Shown: positions 51,113-61,163, counted from the first letter of the stretch. The stretch: 64,000 nt of DNA from Sphingorhabdus_B arenilitoris (GCF_042651485.1 NZ_JBHSDH010000013.1:248001-312000), one strand, 5' to 3'. The notes: a model not told the origin generated them from the letters alone. Made by a program: numbers and translations.

Positions 51113-51889
51113 ATGACGATCAACCTATCCGATTATGAAACGGGCGCGGCCTACAATGGCAATGCGAATAAGCGGCTTAAAAAGCTCCAGAAGCGGCTTG
51201 CGGAGCTGCAATCGCTGCATATTTTGCATGGGTGCCGTACGCTCATCGTTATGGAAGGATGGGACGCGGCGGGTAAAGGCGGCGCGATTAAGCGCCTGAC
51301 TGGATATTGGGATCCGCGCTATTTTGAAGTATATCCGATCAGTGCGCCGACTGCCGAGGAAAAGGCAAAGCATTTTCTATGGCGTTTTTGGAATAAGCTG
51401 CCGGGACCAAAGGAAATTCATATCTGGGACCGCAGCCATTATGGCCGGGTACTGGTCGAGCGGGTCGAAGGATTTTGCAGCGAGGCCGACTGGCGGCGCG
51501 GCTATGACGAGATTAACGAGTTTGAATCGCAGCAAGTGGAAATTGGCACGAAGCTGATCAAAATTTTCCTCCATGTCACGCAAGAAACGCAGGACCGCGT
51601 TTTGAAAGAGCGGCTGAGAACGCCAAGCAAAAGGTGGAAAGTTACCGAAGAAGATTTCCGCAACCGCGCAAAACGAGATGACTATTTGGCGGCGATTGGC
51701 GAGATGTTTGCGCAGACCGATACGCGCTGGGCCCCGTGGAAGATATTTGACGCCAATGACCAAGAAGCAACGCGGATAGCCGTGCTGGAATATGTCATTG
51801 CGGAGTTGGAAGCCCATGTGCCGCCAGAGTTTCCGGAGTTGAACGCAGATATTAAAAAGCTGGCGAAAAAAGCGTTTAAGGGCGAATAG
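51113..51889 (+). CDS. ppk2: Polyphosphate kinase 2 family protein
   Basis: Transfers phosphate between polyphosphate and nucleotides. The 258-residue single-domain product has Walker A in MEGWDAAGKGGAIKRL, the Walker B-like IHIWDRSHYGRVLVERVEG, and the lid arginines in ERLRTPSKRWKVTEEDFRNR. These are the PPK2 family signatures; whether it uses GDP, ADP or AMP (class I-III) is not readable here. The gene stands between aspS and greB without apparent operon partners. Confidence 0.92.
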   Translation: MTINLSDYETGAAYNGNANKRLKKLQKRLAELQSLHILHGCRTLIVMEGWDAAGKGGAIKRLTGYWDPRYFEVYPISAPTAEEKAKHFLWRFWNKLPGPKEIHIWDRSHYGRVLVERVEGFCSEADWRRGYDEINEFESQQVEIGTKLIKIFLHVTQETQDRVLKERLRTPSKRWKVTEEDFRNRAKRDDYLAAIGEMFAQTDTRWAPWKIFDANDQEATRIAVLEYVIAELEAHVPPEFPELNADIKKLAKKAFKGE

Positions 51890-51922
51890 GCCGTTGCTGC
51901 AGTCGGTGCCAGCAGTTCGCCG

Positions 51923-52432
51923 TTATTCAGGATAGCGGATCGCGATAACTTCCCATTCCTTTGTCCCTGACGGCAGGGTAACTATACGCAGATCACCAAT
52001 TTCTGCTTTGCGCAGGGCGCGGGCCAGCGGGCTATTCCACCCAATTCGGCCCGCTCCCGCATCGGCTTCATCATCACCCACGATGGTCACGGAACGCTGA
52101 TTGTCATCTTCGTCGGCCAGTGTGACGGTCGCGCCGAAATAGATGCGCGCTTTGTCGGGTTGCTCGGCCGGATCGATGATATTGGCGGCCTTCATCCGTT
52201 TCGACAAATGCCGCACTTCGCGGTCAATTTCGCGCAGGCGTTTTTTGCCATATTGATAGTCGCCATTTTCGCTGCGGTCGCCGTTACCCGCCGCCCAGCT
52301 GACAATCTCAACCAGCTTTGGCCGTTCGTCTTCGAACAGCGTCTTGTAACGCGCCTGAAGCGCGGCATAGCCCGCAGGCGTGATCGGCACGCTACGTTCG
52401 GCGAGCTTTTGTTCGGGACGAAGCCGGATCAA
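51923..52432 (-). CDS. greB: Transcript cleavage factor GreB
   Basis: Rescues stalled RNA polymerase by stimulating cleavage of backtracked RNA. The 169-residue product has the N-terminal coiled coil with the tip acidic residues near GDRSENGDYQYGKKRLREIDRE, the sequence of GreA/GreB tips, and the C-terminal FKBP-like domain (YFGATVTLADEDDN, then GRIGWNSPLARALRKAEIGD). ITPAGYAAL and the IIDPAEQP region favour GreB. The start lies six bases after the transglycosylase gene's stop. Confidence 0.92.
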   Translation of the reverse strand: MIRLRPEQKLAERSVPITPAGYAALQARYKTLFEDERPKLVEIVSWAAGNGDRSENGDYQYGKKRLREIDREVRHLSKRMKAANIIDPAEQPDKARIYFGATVTLADEDDNQRSVTIVGDDEADAGAGRIGWNSPLARALRKAEIGDLRIVTLPSGTKEWEVIAIRYPE

Positions 52433-52438
52433 TGTGGA

Positions 52439-54457
52439 TCAGCCCGGCGCCGACTTACCCAGATAGACGCTGAGCGGCATCGTCGCAGTCACCTCTGCTC
52501 GGTCCGGATTTTGCAAGTCATACATCACCGCATTTTCGAGCACGCGCTGCACATAATTTTTGGTTTCATAAATGGGGATACGCTCAATCCATTCCAATAT
52601 ACCAATTTGGCCCGTGCGCGGGTCGCCATTGGCCCGCAGCCATTTATTCACATTACCCGGCCCAGCGTTGTAAGCGGCAACGGCAAGCGGGTAGCTGCCG
52701 CCATAATAGCGGAGCATGGATTTGATATAGGTCGAACCCAAACGGATATTATAATCCGTATCGGTGGTGAGCGCCGCGCGGCTGTAGCTCATCGAAATCC
52801 GGCCCGATGTCTCGCGCGCTGTACCCGGCATCAATTGCATCAACCCGCGCGCGCCAGCGTGGCTGATGGCTTCGCGGTCAAATTGGCTTTCCTGCCGCGT
52901 AATAGCATGGATCAGGGTGAAGTTATCCCGTTCCTCGGGCGGAATGCTGATGACGGGAAAGGCATGGGCGATCAAATTGCTGTGGCTGTCCACCCGTGCA
53001 TTGCGGCCTGCCATAACGGCAAGGTCCGGACGGCCAATGGCCCGTGATAGCGAGATGGCGTCGATATAATCGGCCTCACTTTCAGCGCCGTTGGCAATAG
53101 CCCGCAGGAACAGCGATTGTTCCTGATGGCTGCCTAAAGTGCCAGCAAGGCGTGCCGCCTGGAATACCGAAGAATCATTTTTTGTGGGCACCGCCGGGAT
53201 CTGCGCGCCGGTAATGACCTTGGGCAGGCGGCGGCCAAGCGCTTCGTTCGACAATTGGCCGTAAAATTGATCCACATATTCGGCTGCTTCGTCAAAATAG
53301 GCATTGGCCAACTCTGTTTGGCCCGCTTTTTTCGCAGCAGCGCCAGCCCAATATAAGCCCTTGGTCCGGGTTTGCGGGGATTTGGCGGCCTTGCCATAAC
53401 GGTCAAACATGCCAATGGCATCTTGCGGACGATTTAATTTGAAATAGGCTGTCATACCGGCAAGCCAGGTCAGACTGGTATAATCATCACGCACACCCAG
53501 TTCTTGTTCAACCACTGCTACCCCTGCGGGGATGCCGTCATCAACCTTGGATGCAATTTTATAGGCGGTGTCATACTGGCCGTCATTTTCGGCTTCGCGT
53601 GCAAGGGTCAGCAGGACTTCATACCATTCCTCGGCATCGGTTGGCGGCACGGCCAGCGCAGAACGGTTGGCCAGCATTTCGCGCGCGGTCCACCCACTGC
53701 CGCTACTGCGCAGAGACATGGCGCGTTCGGCCAAGACACCGGCGTCGGCACCTGCGGCGGCACCGGCATTGGTCAGCAAACTGTCGGCCTCAGGCGATTT
53801 GGATTTAATGGCAAGCCGCGCGGCGAATAACGGCCTGCGCTGCGGCGATGTATAGGGTAGGGTGCGTTCCGCCGCTCGGGTGGCTTTGGCCCATAACAGC
53901 TTATCAACCCGGGCATCATGATCGTCAGGGGTCAGCTTTCCGGCCATGATGCTTAGCAAACGTGCCTCATCATCATCGGTCAGCGGACCACCGCGCCATG
54001 CTTTCTGTCCCCAAAGCGCGGCCTTGTCTTTGTCACCCGATGCGTGGAGTGCAATCGCATATTTGGCGCGGCCGGTGTTGGTCACAGGGGGCAGGCGGTC
54101 GAAATAGGCGACGGTCTGACTGGGGGAATAGCTGTTGAGATCGATTGCTTGTTCCGCATTTTTGCGCATCCCATTGCTGCCCGGCCAATCGGGATAGGTC
54201 ATCAGAAAGCCGGCATATTCGCCAAAGCTGTAATTGCCCGACGCGCTGAGCGTGCGCCAACGCTGCAACGCGGCGGGGATGCTGCCATTGCTGGGATCAA
54301 CCTGCGCGGTCGGGACGGTAATCTGTCCGGTGCCTGTGCCTGCTGTCCATTCAATAGCCTGATCATTTTGCAGCGCATTGGCAGGTGACGTGCTCGCAAT
54401 GGAGACAGGGATAATGAGGGCGGTAGTGGCAAAGAGATGTTTTATCATGCTGGACAT
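52439..54457 (-). CDS. slt: Soluble lytic murein transglycosylase
   Basis: Cuts peptidoglycan to 1,6-anhydromuropeptides in the periplasm. The 672-residue product has a signal peptide ending around TSPANA. The N-terminal ~440 residues form the alpha-helical superhelix ring typical of Slt70. The catalytic SLT domain is C-terminal: ITRQESQFDREAISHAGARG with the catalytic Glu, then GLMQLMPGTA and YNIRLGSTYIKSML, YNAGPGNVNKWL. It may share a transcript with greB, which follows six bases later, and diverges from dapA. Confidence 0.93.
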   Translation of the reverse strand: MSSMIKHLFATTALIIPVSIASTSPANALQNDQAIEWTAGTGTGQITVPTAQVDPSNGSIPAALQRWRTLSASGNYSFGEYAGFLMTYPDWPGSNGMRKNAEQAIDLNSYSPSQTVAYFDRLPPVTNTGRAKYAIALHASGDKDKAALWGQKAWRGGPLTDDDEARLLSIMAGKLTPDDHDARVDKLLWAKATRAAERTLPYTSPQRRPLFAARLAIKSKSPEADSLLTNAGAAAGADAGVLAERAMSLRSSGSGWTAREMLANRSALAVPPTDAEEWYEVLLTLAREAENDGQYDTAYKIASKVDDGIPAGVAVVEQELGVRDDYTSLTWLAGMTAYFKLNRPQDAIGMFDRYGKAAKSPQTRTKGLYWAGAAAKKAGQTELANAYFDEAAEYVDQFYGQLSNEALGRRLPKVITGAQIPAVPTKNDSSVFQAARLAGTLGSHQEQSLFLRAIANGAESEADYIDAISLSRAIGRPDLAVMAGRNARVDSHSNLIAHAFPVISIPPEERDNFTLIHAITRQESQFDREAISHAGARGLMQLMPGTARETSGRISMSYSRAALTTDTDYNIRLGSTYIKSMLRYYGGSYPLAVAAYNAGPGNVNKWLRANGDPRTGQIGILEWIERIPIYETKNYVQRVLENAVMYDLQNPDRAEVTATMPLSVYLGKSAPG

Positions 54458-54546
54458 ATTAGGTCGTGTATCCTTATCAGGCGCTGAACAATAACTATAT
54501 GGTGAAGATATACGCTTTGCTTTGATTCTTATCGAGGAATAAATCC

Positions 54547-55422
54547 ATGTTTTCCGGATCGATACCGGCTCTAGTGACTCCTTTTTGCGACGGAGCGTTT
54601 AGCGAGAAGCATTTTCGCACGCTCGTTGATTGGCAAATTGAACAGGGCAGCAGTGCGCTTGTCCCCTGCGGCACCACGGGCGAAAGCTCTACCTTGTCCA
54701 ATGCCGAACATCACCGCGTCATCGAAATATGCGTCGAGCAGGCGGCAGGCCGCGTGCCGGTGATTGCTGGATGCGGGTCGAATGACACCACCAATGCACT
54801 GCTGCATTTGAATTTCAGCAAGAAATGCGGCGCGGCTGCGGGGCTTGTCGTGGCGCCCTATTATAATCGGCCCAATCAGGACGGGATCTACGCGCATTTC
54901 AAAATGCTAACCGAAAAGAATGATCTGCCCTTAATTCTCTACAACGTGCCTGCGCGGACGGTGACGGACATTAAACCTGAAACAGTGGCGGAGCTGGCGA
55001 AGCTGCCGACGGTTGCAGGGATTAAGGATGCGAGCGGCGATTTAAGCCGGATAACCGAGCATAGGCTCGATTGCGGCACCGATTTTTGCCTGTTGTCGGG
55101 CGTGGACGAGCTGTCGCTGGCCTTTAACGCGGCGGGCGGCGTTGGCGCGATTTCAGTGACGGCCAATGTCGCACCGAAATTATGTGCAGAATTTCAAGCG
55201 GCCTGTGCAAGCGGTGATTATGATTTGGCACGTGATCTGAATGACCGGCTCTACCCCCTTCATAAAGCGTTATTTTCTGATGCGTCACCCGGGCCGATTA
55301 AATATGCCATGTCGCGAGTCATAACCGGCTTTCCAACCGAGCTGCGCCTACCCATGACACCGCCCAGCGAGGCAAGTTGCAACCTGGTCGATGCCGCGCT
55401 GGAGAATGCAGGTCTAATTTAA
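54547..55422 (+). CDS. dapA: 4-hydroxy-tetrahydrodipicolinate synthase
   Basis: First committed enzyme for lysine and diaminopimelate, condensing aspartate semialdehyde with pyruvate. It has 291 residues. GSIPALVTPF and PCGTTGESSTLSNAEH are at the N-terminus; catalytic Tyr132 is in LILYNVPART and the Schiff-base Lys160 in AGIKDASGD. The stop overlaps smpB in a TAATG. The product feeds peptidoglycan, whose remodelling enzyme Slt is encoded just upstream on the opposite strand. Confidence 0.97.
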   Translation: MFSGSIPALVTPFCDGAFSEKHFRTLVDWQIEQGSSALVPCGTTGESSTLSNAEHHRVIEICVEQAAGRVPVIAGCGSNDTTNALLHLNFSKKCGAAAGLVVAPYYNRPNQDGIYAHFKMLTEKNDLPLILYNVPARTVTDIKPETVAELAKLPTVAGIKDASGDLSRITEHRLDCGTDFCLLSGVDELSLAFNAAGGVGAISVTANVAPKLCAEFQAACASGDYDLARDLNDRLYPLHKALFSDASPGPIKYAMSRVITGFPTELRLPMTPPSEASCNLVDAALENAGLI

Positions 55423-55904
55423 TGGCGCGTCCCCAACATGGTACATTTGACAAGGTAAAAACGGTCGCTGAAAACCGGCGGGCGCGGTATGACTTTTTCA
55501 TCGACGAAACTTTTGAAGCGGGCATTGCGCTGACCGGGACCGAAGTAAAGTCGCTGCGCTTTGGCGAAGGCACGATTGCGGAAAGCTATGCCGAAGTAAA
55601 AAATGGCGAGGTGTTCCTGATCAATGCCAACGTCCCTGAATTCAGCCATGGCAACAGGTTTAATCATGAACCGAAAAGGCCGCGCAAATTGTTGCTAAAC
55701 GGCCGTGAAATAAACCGGATTTATGCCGCAGTCATGCGCAAGGGTATGACATTGGTTCCGCTATCTATCTATTTCAACGGACGCGGCCGGGCAAAGGTTG
55801 AATTGGCGCTGGCCAAGGGTAAGAAAGCGCCGGATAAGCGCGCCACCGAAAAAGCGCGCGATTGGAAGCGCGAGCAAGGACGGCTGCTGCGTGAAAAAGG
55901 ATAA
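55422..55904 (+). CDS. smpB: SsrA-binding protein SmpB
   Basis: Binds tmRNA and guides it into stalled ribosomes. It has 160 residues, the standard length, from the ATG at 55422 overlapping the dapA stop. VAENRRARYDFFIDETFEAG and LTGTEVKSLRFGEGTIAESY are the family signatures, and the C-terminal basic tail (KKAPDKRATEKARDWKREQGRLLREKG) is present. It overlaps the DUF2062 gene by 14 bases. The tmRNA gene itself was not seen in the window. Confidence 0.97.
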   Translation: MARPQHGTFDKVKTVAENRRARYDFFIDETFEAGIALTGTEVKSLRFGEGTIAESYAEVKNGEVFLINANVPEFSHGNRFNHEPKRPRKLLLNGREINRIYAAVMRKGMTLVPLSIYFNGRGRAKVELALAKGKKAPDKRATEKARDWKREQGRLLREKG

Positions 55905-56460
55905 GGCAAAAAAAACATGGCTTGACCGCAACTTGCCGACCCGCGAGGGTTTAGCGGAAAATAAATATCTAAAGCCATTTTCCAATCGGTTTCTGCGATC
56001 CGAATTGTGGCGGTTTACCCGTCGTTCGGTCCCGCGCGGTGTCGCACTGGGGCTGTTTTCAGCCTTCATCGTTCCGGTGGGGCAGATATTTTTGGCGGCC
56101 TTTATGGCGTTGCCATTACGGGCCAATGTGCCAGTTGCGGTGCTGACCACATTTATCACCAACCCGCTGACCTTTCCCTTTTGGTTTTATGTCGCAAACC
56201 AAATTGGAGGCTTTGTCATGCGGGTGGAGCAACTGACAGGTGAGCCGATGGTGCCCGCGGGCGGGAGTGGCCGATGGGAATGGTTTGCGTGGCTGGCGCA
56301 GGAGGCGGGGCTAACTGCGATCGGGCTGGTGATGCTCGCCATAGTTAGCTCTGCGATCGGCTATTTTGTGTCCTCTTGGCTATGGGACGCGCGCATTCGA
56401 ACCAAGCGGGCACGTCGCCGGTCGAAACTGCTTGCGGCTCGTAGAGAAAAACAGCTGTGA
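55891..56460 (+). CDS. DUF2062 family membrane protein
   Basis: A 189-residue protein from a GTG at 55891, within the end of smpB. It has a basic N-terminus, then SVPRGVALGLFSAFIVPVGQ, LPLRANVPVAVLTTFITNPLTF and FWFYVANQIGG, with two or three membrane helices, and ends in a very basic stretch (RTKRARRRSKLLAARR). The pattern matches the DUF2062 family of unknown function. The dapA-smpB-DUF2062 order recurs in sphingomonads. Function unknown. Confidence 0.85.
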   Translation: MKKDKAKKTWLDRNLPTREGLAENKYLKPFSNRFLRSELWRFTRRSVPRGVALGLFSAFIVPVGQIFLAAFMALPLRANVPVAVLTTFITNPLTFPFWFYVANQIGGFVMRVEQLTGEPMVPAGGSGRWEWFAWLAQEAGLTAIGLVMLAIVSSAIGYFVSSWLWDARIRTKRARRRSKLLAARREKQL

Positions 56461-56513
56461 TATTGAAATTTTGTTACACAGGCTTAACGCAATAAGACTC
56501 AAGGGGAGCATTA

Positions 56514-58622
56514 ATGAAAATCGCAACCAAATTCGCATTGGCCGGTGCCGTATCTTTATGGGCATTGTCCGCATCCGCGATCGCGCAGGATGCCAGCAGT
56601 GGGCCTGCGGCCTCGGCATCTCCGGCTGATACCGAGGAAGCGGCGAAAGCGGCCCGCGCTGCGGCTTATTCGCCCGATAAGGATGGGCCTGTGCTCGGTA
56701 GCTATGGTTTTGACAGCGCCGGCATGGATACCAGCGCCGCACCGGGTGAAAATTTCTACCGCTATGCCAATGGCAAATGGCTGGACGATACAGCGATCCC
56801 ATCGGACAAATCCAATTATGGGATGTTTACGGTGCTTGCCGACCTGTCAAATGACCGTGTCCGCGAAGTGTTGGAAGAAGAACGCAATATCGAAACCAGC
56901 AAGGCGGGCGCGGTATATGACAGCTATTTGAATGCTGATTTGGTGGAAGAGCTGGGAATGGCCCCGGTTAATCCTTGGCTCGATAGCATCCGCGGCGCGC
57001 AGAATAAAATTGCATTGCAGCAATTGATACCGGTTGCCGCCCGCAACGGCGTTGGCAGCGTTTTTGGCGGCTATGTAGGTCAAGATGACAAGGACCCCGA
57101 TAATTACATCCTCAGCATTTACCAAAGCGGAACAGGCCTGCCGGACCGGGATATGTATCTCGTTGAAAATGAGAAATTTGCCGATATTCGCGCCGCTTAT
57201 AAGGTATATCTGGCCGATATGCTGGCACTGGCAGGCGAAGAAAACACCATTGCCCGGGCTGAGGCAATCTTCGCGTTCGAAAAATCGGTTGCCGAGGTGC
57301 AATGGACCCGTGAAGATAGTTCGGATTCCACCAAAACCTATAATAAAATGACCCTAGCAGAGCTGGACGACATGGCATGGGGCATGGACATGACAGCGAT
57401 ATTGAAGGCGAGCAGCCTGAAAATTGACCATGTCATTGTTGCGCAGCCGAGCGCCATTAAGGGCATCGCCAAGTTATTTGCCGAGGCCGATCTGGGCGTG
57501 CTGAAAGATCAGATGCTCGTGAACAGTCTGCGCAGCTTTGCCAATGTTCTGCCGGACAAGGTTGCAGACCGGAATTTTGCTTTTTACGGCACCAAGCTGA
57601 GCGGTACGCCTGAACGCGAGGCTCGCTGGAAACGCGGCGTAGGCTTTACTGAAGGCGTAGTAGGAGAAGATGTCGGCAAAAGCTATGCCGAGCGGTTCTT
57701 CCCTGCAGAAACCAAGGCGGAGATGAAAAAGCTGGTGGACAATGTCCTTGCCGCCATGGGCCGCCGCATCGAAGGGTTAAGCTGGATGCAGCCCGCAACG
57801 AAAGCGAAGGCACGGCAGAAGCTGGCCAATTTCACCACGAAAATCGGCTATCCCGACCAATGGCGCGATTATAGCGCGCTAGAGGTGCGCCGCGATGACC
57901 TGTTCGGCAATATGATCCGGTCGAATAATTTTGACTATGATGACAATATGGCAAAGCTCGGTTCGCCCATTCGCCGCTGGGAATGGGGCATGTTGCCTCA
58001 AACCGTCAACGCCTATGCCAATTTCAGCATGAATGAAATCGTCTTTCCCGCCGCGATATTGCAGGCGCCTTTCTTTGATCCAAAAGCCGATGCAGCGGTG
58101 AATTATGGCGGGATCGGTGCGGTCATTGGGCACGAGATTAGCCATCATTTCGACGATCAGGGCGCAAAATATGACGAGAAAGGGCGGCTGTCCGATTGGT
58201 GGACGCCGAGCGATGTGAAAGCTTTTGAAGCGGCCGGAAAAAAGCTGATTGCGCAATATGATGCTTATGAAATTTTCCCCGGAGCCTTTGTCAAAGGGGA
58301 ATATACGCTAGGCGAAAACATTGGCGATCTTGCTGGATTGACCATTGCCTATGACGCCTACCGCGCGTCATTGAACGGAGCAGAAGCGCCCGTGATCGAT
58401 GGAATGACGGGCGATCAGCGCTTTTTCCTGAGCTGGGCACAGGTTTGGCGGCGCAAATATCGCGACGCCGAATTGCAGCGCCGCCTGATCACCGATTCGC
58501 ACAGCCCGTCGGAACAGCGTGCATGGGTGGTGCGAAACCTTGACAAATGGTATGATGCGTTCAATCCGGAAAAAGATGATAAGTTGTTTCTGAATCCTGA
58601 AGACAGGGTTCGTATCTGGTAA
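56514..58622 (+). CDS. pepO: M13-family metallopeptidase (neprilysin-like)
   Basis: A 702-residue secreted zinc endopeptidase. The signal peptide ends around ASAIAQ. The family lead-in is GENFYRYANGKWLDDTAIPSDKSNYGMF. The zinc motif is HEISHHFDD with His540, Glu541 and His544, and the third ligand is Glu in GEYTLGENIGDLAG. NAYANFSMNEIVFPAAILQ precedes it, and ERAWVV-type residues (SPSEQRAWVVRN) follow, as in PepO. It stands alone before cckA. Confidence 0.94.
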   Translation: MKIATKFALAGAVSLWALSASAIAQDASSGPAASASPADTEEAAKAARAAAYSPDKDGPVLGSYGFDSAGMDTSAAPGENFYRYANGKWLDDTAIPSDKSNYGMFTVLADLSNDRVREVLEEERNIETSKAGAVYDSYLNADLVEELGMAPVNPWLDSIRGAQNKIALQQLIPVAARNGVGSVFGGYVGQDDKDPDNYILSIYQSGTGLPDRDMYLVENEKFADIRAAYKVYLADMLALAGEENTIARAEAIFAFEKSVAEVQWTREDSSDSTKTYNKMTLAELDDMAWGMDMTAILKASSLKIDHVIVAQPSAIKGIAKLFAEADLGVLKDQMLVNSLRSFANVLPDKVADRNFAFYGTKLSGTPEREARWKRGVGFTEGVVGEDVGKSYAERFFPAETKAEMKKLVDNVLAAMGRRIEGLSWMQPATKAKARQKLANFTTKIGYPDQWRDYSALEVRRDDLFGNMIRSNNFDYDDNMAKLGSPIRRWEWGMLPQTVNAYANFSMNEIVFPAAILQAPFFDPKADAAVNYGGIGAVIGHEISHHFDDQGAKYDEKGRLSDWWTPSDVKAFEAAGKKLIAQYDAYEIFPGAFVKGEYTLGENIGDLAGLTIAYDAYRASLNGAEAPVIDGMTGDQRFFLSWAQVWRRKYRDAELQRRLITDSHSPSEQRAWVVRNLDKWYDAFNPEKDDKLFLNPEDRVRIW

Positions 58623-58637
58623 AGAATAGGAGTTACA

Positions 58638-61052
58638 TTGTCCGGTCCATCCGCGCCTTCACAGTTGCAGCTATTTGGCGGGGAGGGGCCGGAGGCTCCT
58701 GCGCAGAAACGCAATCTGATACTAATGTTGGCGGCGGCGATATTGGCGTCGCTGGCGATATTGTGGTTTACCACCCATAATCTGTTGCTGATTGGCGGCT
58801 TTGCTGCTGGTCAGGTCGCTTTATGGGGGGCGGTAGACTTTTATCGCCGCAGTGCACCGGCGCCCGCGCCAATAGGAACCTTGCCCCCCGATTGGTCGGT
58901 TATGCGCACGGCAGCCGAGCTATCCGGTGCCGCTGTCGCAATCAGCGACCGGGCGGGACGGCTCGTTTGTGCTAACAGCAATTTTACCAGCTGGTTTGAA
59001 ACATTGAAAGCACCGCCCGATATTACGGTGGACGAGGCCGGGCATGAAATGCTGGTCAGACTTGCCCGTAACGCCTGGCGCGATGGCAACGCGCAGATTG
59101 ACGGTATGCGCAAAGATGCGCGGGAATTTTCGGTTAAGGCGATCCGCTCCGGCGCGGGCGATGAATATCTGCTCTGGTGGTTTTCGGTTATCGAGCGGCG
59201 CGATATTGGCGCGCGGGCCGCAGAGATGATTAGCGGCCGTTTGGGCTATGCGATGGCGCGTTCGGGTGTGATGGCGGTCAGCATCGGTGAGGATGGGCGA
59301 ATCCGTTCGGCCAATGCCGCCTTTGCCATGCGTGCGACTGGCGAGGAAAATAGCAATATTATCAGCCGTGAATTTGCGGCTTTCATGCGGATGGATGACA
59401 AGGGCCGGATATTCTTCGAACGTGAAGGGCGCAAGGGACTGCCCATTCGGCTGATCCATATTCCGCTGGCTGCCGAAGGGCAGCAGGGCGCCGCGATGCT
59501 CCTTGCCGTTGATGATGACGGATCGACAATCGACCGGGCATCGGCGCTGGGACATGTGGAACAGCTATTGTCGACCCTGCCGCTAGGCCTTGCTCTGGTC
59601 GACCGCGACGGCCGGTTCCTGTTTGCCAATGAAAGCTTTGTTCGCGCGGTTGATTTGCCGGTCGAGAAATTGCCGCCTTACCCCGGCGACTTGGTGATTA
59701 AAGAGGACAAGGCTGCTGTGTCTGAAAGCATTCGCCGCTATGCCAAGGGGCAGGCAATGTCGGGCGATATTGCGGTTCGGTTAAAGGATCAGCCGGACGA
59801 GGTAATTGCCCTGTCCATTGCCGGAGTGCGGGGCCTTGGCGAGGCGGCGGTGCTGATCGGTCTGAAAGACAATAGCGAGGAAACCAAACTGAAGCGCCAA
59901 GTGGCACAGGCGACAAAGATGCAAGCGGTAGGTCAACTTGCCGGCGGCGTGGCGCATGATTTCAACAATATACTGACCGCGATCATTGGTTATTGCGACC
60001 TGATGATGCTGCGCCATCAACCGGGCGACAGCGACTATGACGATATTCAACAGATAAAGAATAACTCCAACCGCGCGGCCAGCCTGACGCGGCAATTGCT
60101 TGCCTTTTCCCGGCAGCAAACCCTGCGCCCGCAGATATTGCAACTGCCCGATGTGGTGGCGGAAGTGTCCAATCTGCTCAAGCGCCTGCTAGGAGAAAAA
60201 GTGCGGCTGGAGGTTCATCATGGGCGCGGTGCCGGGCAAGTGCGCGCCGATCCCGGACAATTGGAGCAGGTGATAATCAATTTGGGCGTCAATGCGCGCG
60301 ATGCCATGCCGGGCGGCGGGGTGCTGCATATCGAAACCCGCCCTGTTACGCAGGCCGAAGTGCGAGCCATGCGCAGTGAGATATTGCCGATCGGTGATTA
60401 TGTCTTGCTGTCGGTTAGCGACAGCGGCACCGGTATTTCGAAAGAAAATCTGGCTAAAATATTCGAACCTTTTTTTACGACGAAAGAGGTGGGCAAGGGC
60501 ACGGGCCTTGGCTTGTCGACGGTATATGGCATCGTCAAGCAATCGGGCGGATTCATCTTTGCCGAATCGGAAATCGGCAAGGGAACGAGATTTGACATTT
60601 ACCTTCCGGTGCATGTGGGTAGCGCCGCTCCTGCTGAGCCACCCGCGCGCCGTGCCGCCGAAAAGCCGCGCGATTTATGGGGCAGCGGCCGTGTATTGGT
60701 CGTCGAGGATGAAGATATGGTCCGCGCGGTCGCCGAACGGGCGCTGGTACGGCAGGGCTATGTTGTGGAAACCGCCCGCGATGGTGAAGAAGGGCTAGAG
60801 CTATTCAAAGAGGGCAAACGCTATGACTTGATCGTGTCGGATGTGGTGATGCCCAACATGGATGGCCCCGCAATGGGCCGTAAATTGCGTGAATTATATG
60901 GCGATGTGCGCATATTATTCATGTCGGGCTATGCCGAAGAACAGCTGCGCGAATCGATCAATCTTGACAATATATTCTTTCTTCCCAAGCCATTTTCGGT
61001 ACAACAGATATCCGAAGCAGTACGCGACGCACTGACAACGGAAATGGATTGA
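58638..61052 (+). CDS. cckA: Hybrid histidine kinase CckA
   Basis: Central alphaproteobacterial cell-cycle kinase; with ChpT it sends phosphate to CtrA. The start is a TTG at 58638 with AGGAG nearby. The 804-residue product has two N-terminal membrane helices, PAS-like regions around 90-400, a HisKA domain with His440 in GGVAHDFNNILT, the ATP-binding N box (IINLGVNARDAMP) and G box (DSGTGI), and a receiver domain from ~690 with Asp735 in LIVSDVVMPNMDG. GRVLVVEDEDMVRAVAERAL and LFMSGYAEEQLRES are CckA signatures. It sits just before recA. Confidence 0.92.
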   Translation: MSGPSAPSQLQLFGGEGPEAPAQKRNLILMLAAAILASLAILWFTTHNLLLIGGFAAGQVALWGAVDFYRRSAPAPAPIGTLPPDWSVMRTAAELSGAAVAISDRAGRLVCANSNFTSWFETLKAPPDITVDEAGHEMLVRLARNAWRDGNAQIDGMRKDAREFSVKAIRSGAGDEYLLWWFSVIERRDIGARAAEMISGRLGYAMARSGVMAVSIGEDGRIRSANAAFAMRATGEENSNIISREFAAFMRMDDKGRIFFEREGRKGLPIRLIHIPLAAEGQQGAAMLLAVDDDGSTIDRASALGHVEQLLSTLPLGLALVDRDGRFLFANESFVRAVDLPVEKLPPYPGDLVIKEDKAAVSESIRRYAKGQAMSGDIAVRLKDQPDEVIALSIAGVRGLGEAAVLIGLKDNSEETKLKRQVAQATKMQAVGQLAGGVAHDFNNILTAIIGYCDLMMLRHQPGDSDYDDIQQIKNNSNRAASLTRQLLAFSRQQTLRPQILQLPDVVAEVSNLLKRLLGEKVRLEVHHGRGAGQVRADPGQLEQVIINLGVNARDAMPGGGVLHIETRPVTQAEVRAMRSEILPIGDYVLLSVSDSGTGISKENLAKIFEPFFTTKEVGKGTGLGLSTVYGIVKQSGGFIFAESEIGKGTRFDIYLPVHVGSAAPAEPPARRAAEKPRDLWGSGRVLVVEDEDMVRAVAERALVRQGYVVETARDGEEGLELFKEGKRYDLIVSDVVMPNMDGPAMGRKLRELYGDVRILFMSGYAEEQLRESINLDNIFFLPKPFSVQQISEAVRDALTTEMD

Positions 61053-61074
61053 AAAATAAACAAATAAAATATTT

Positions 61075-61110
61075 GTTCCGCTCTTGTTCTTTTGGAACAA
61101 AGCGTATACA
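61075..61110 (+). promoter_or_regulatory. SOS box and promoter of recA
   Basis: GTTC-N7-GTTC (61075-61089) is the alphaproteobacterial LexA box. CTTGTT (61083-61088) and TATACA (61105-61110) with 16 bases between form a candidate promoter whose -35 overlaps the box, so LexA would block polymerase. A second GAAC at 61095-61098 gives GTTC-N5-GAAC, which may be chance. Confidence 0.85.
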
Positions 61111-61163
61111 AACTCCTTTAGGCGGCTTGGGTGGGCCATGACCGCAACGACAGGAGATGGACA

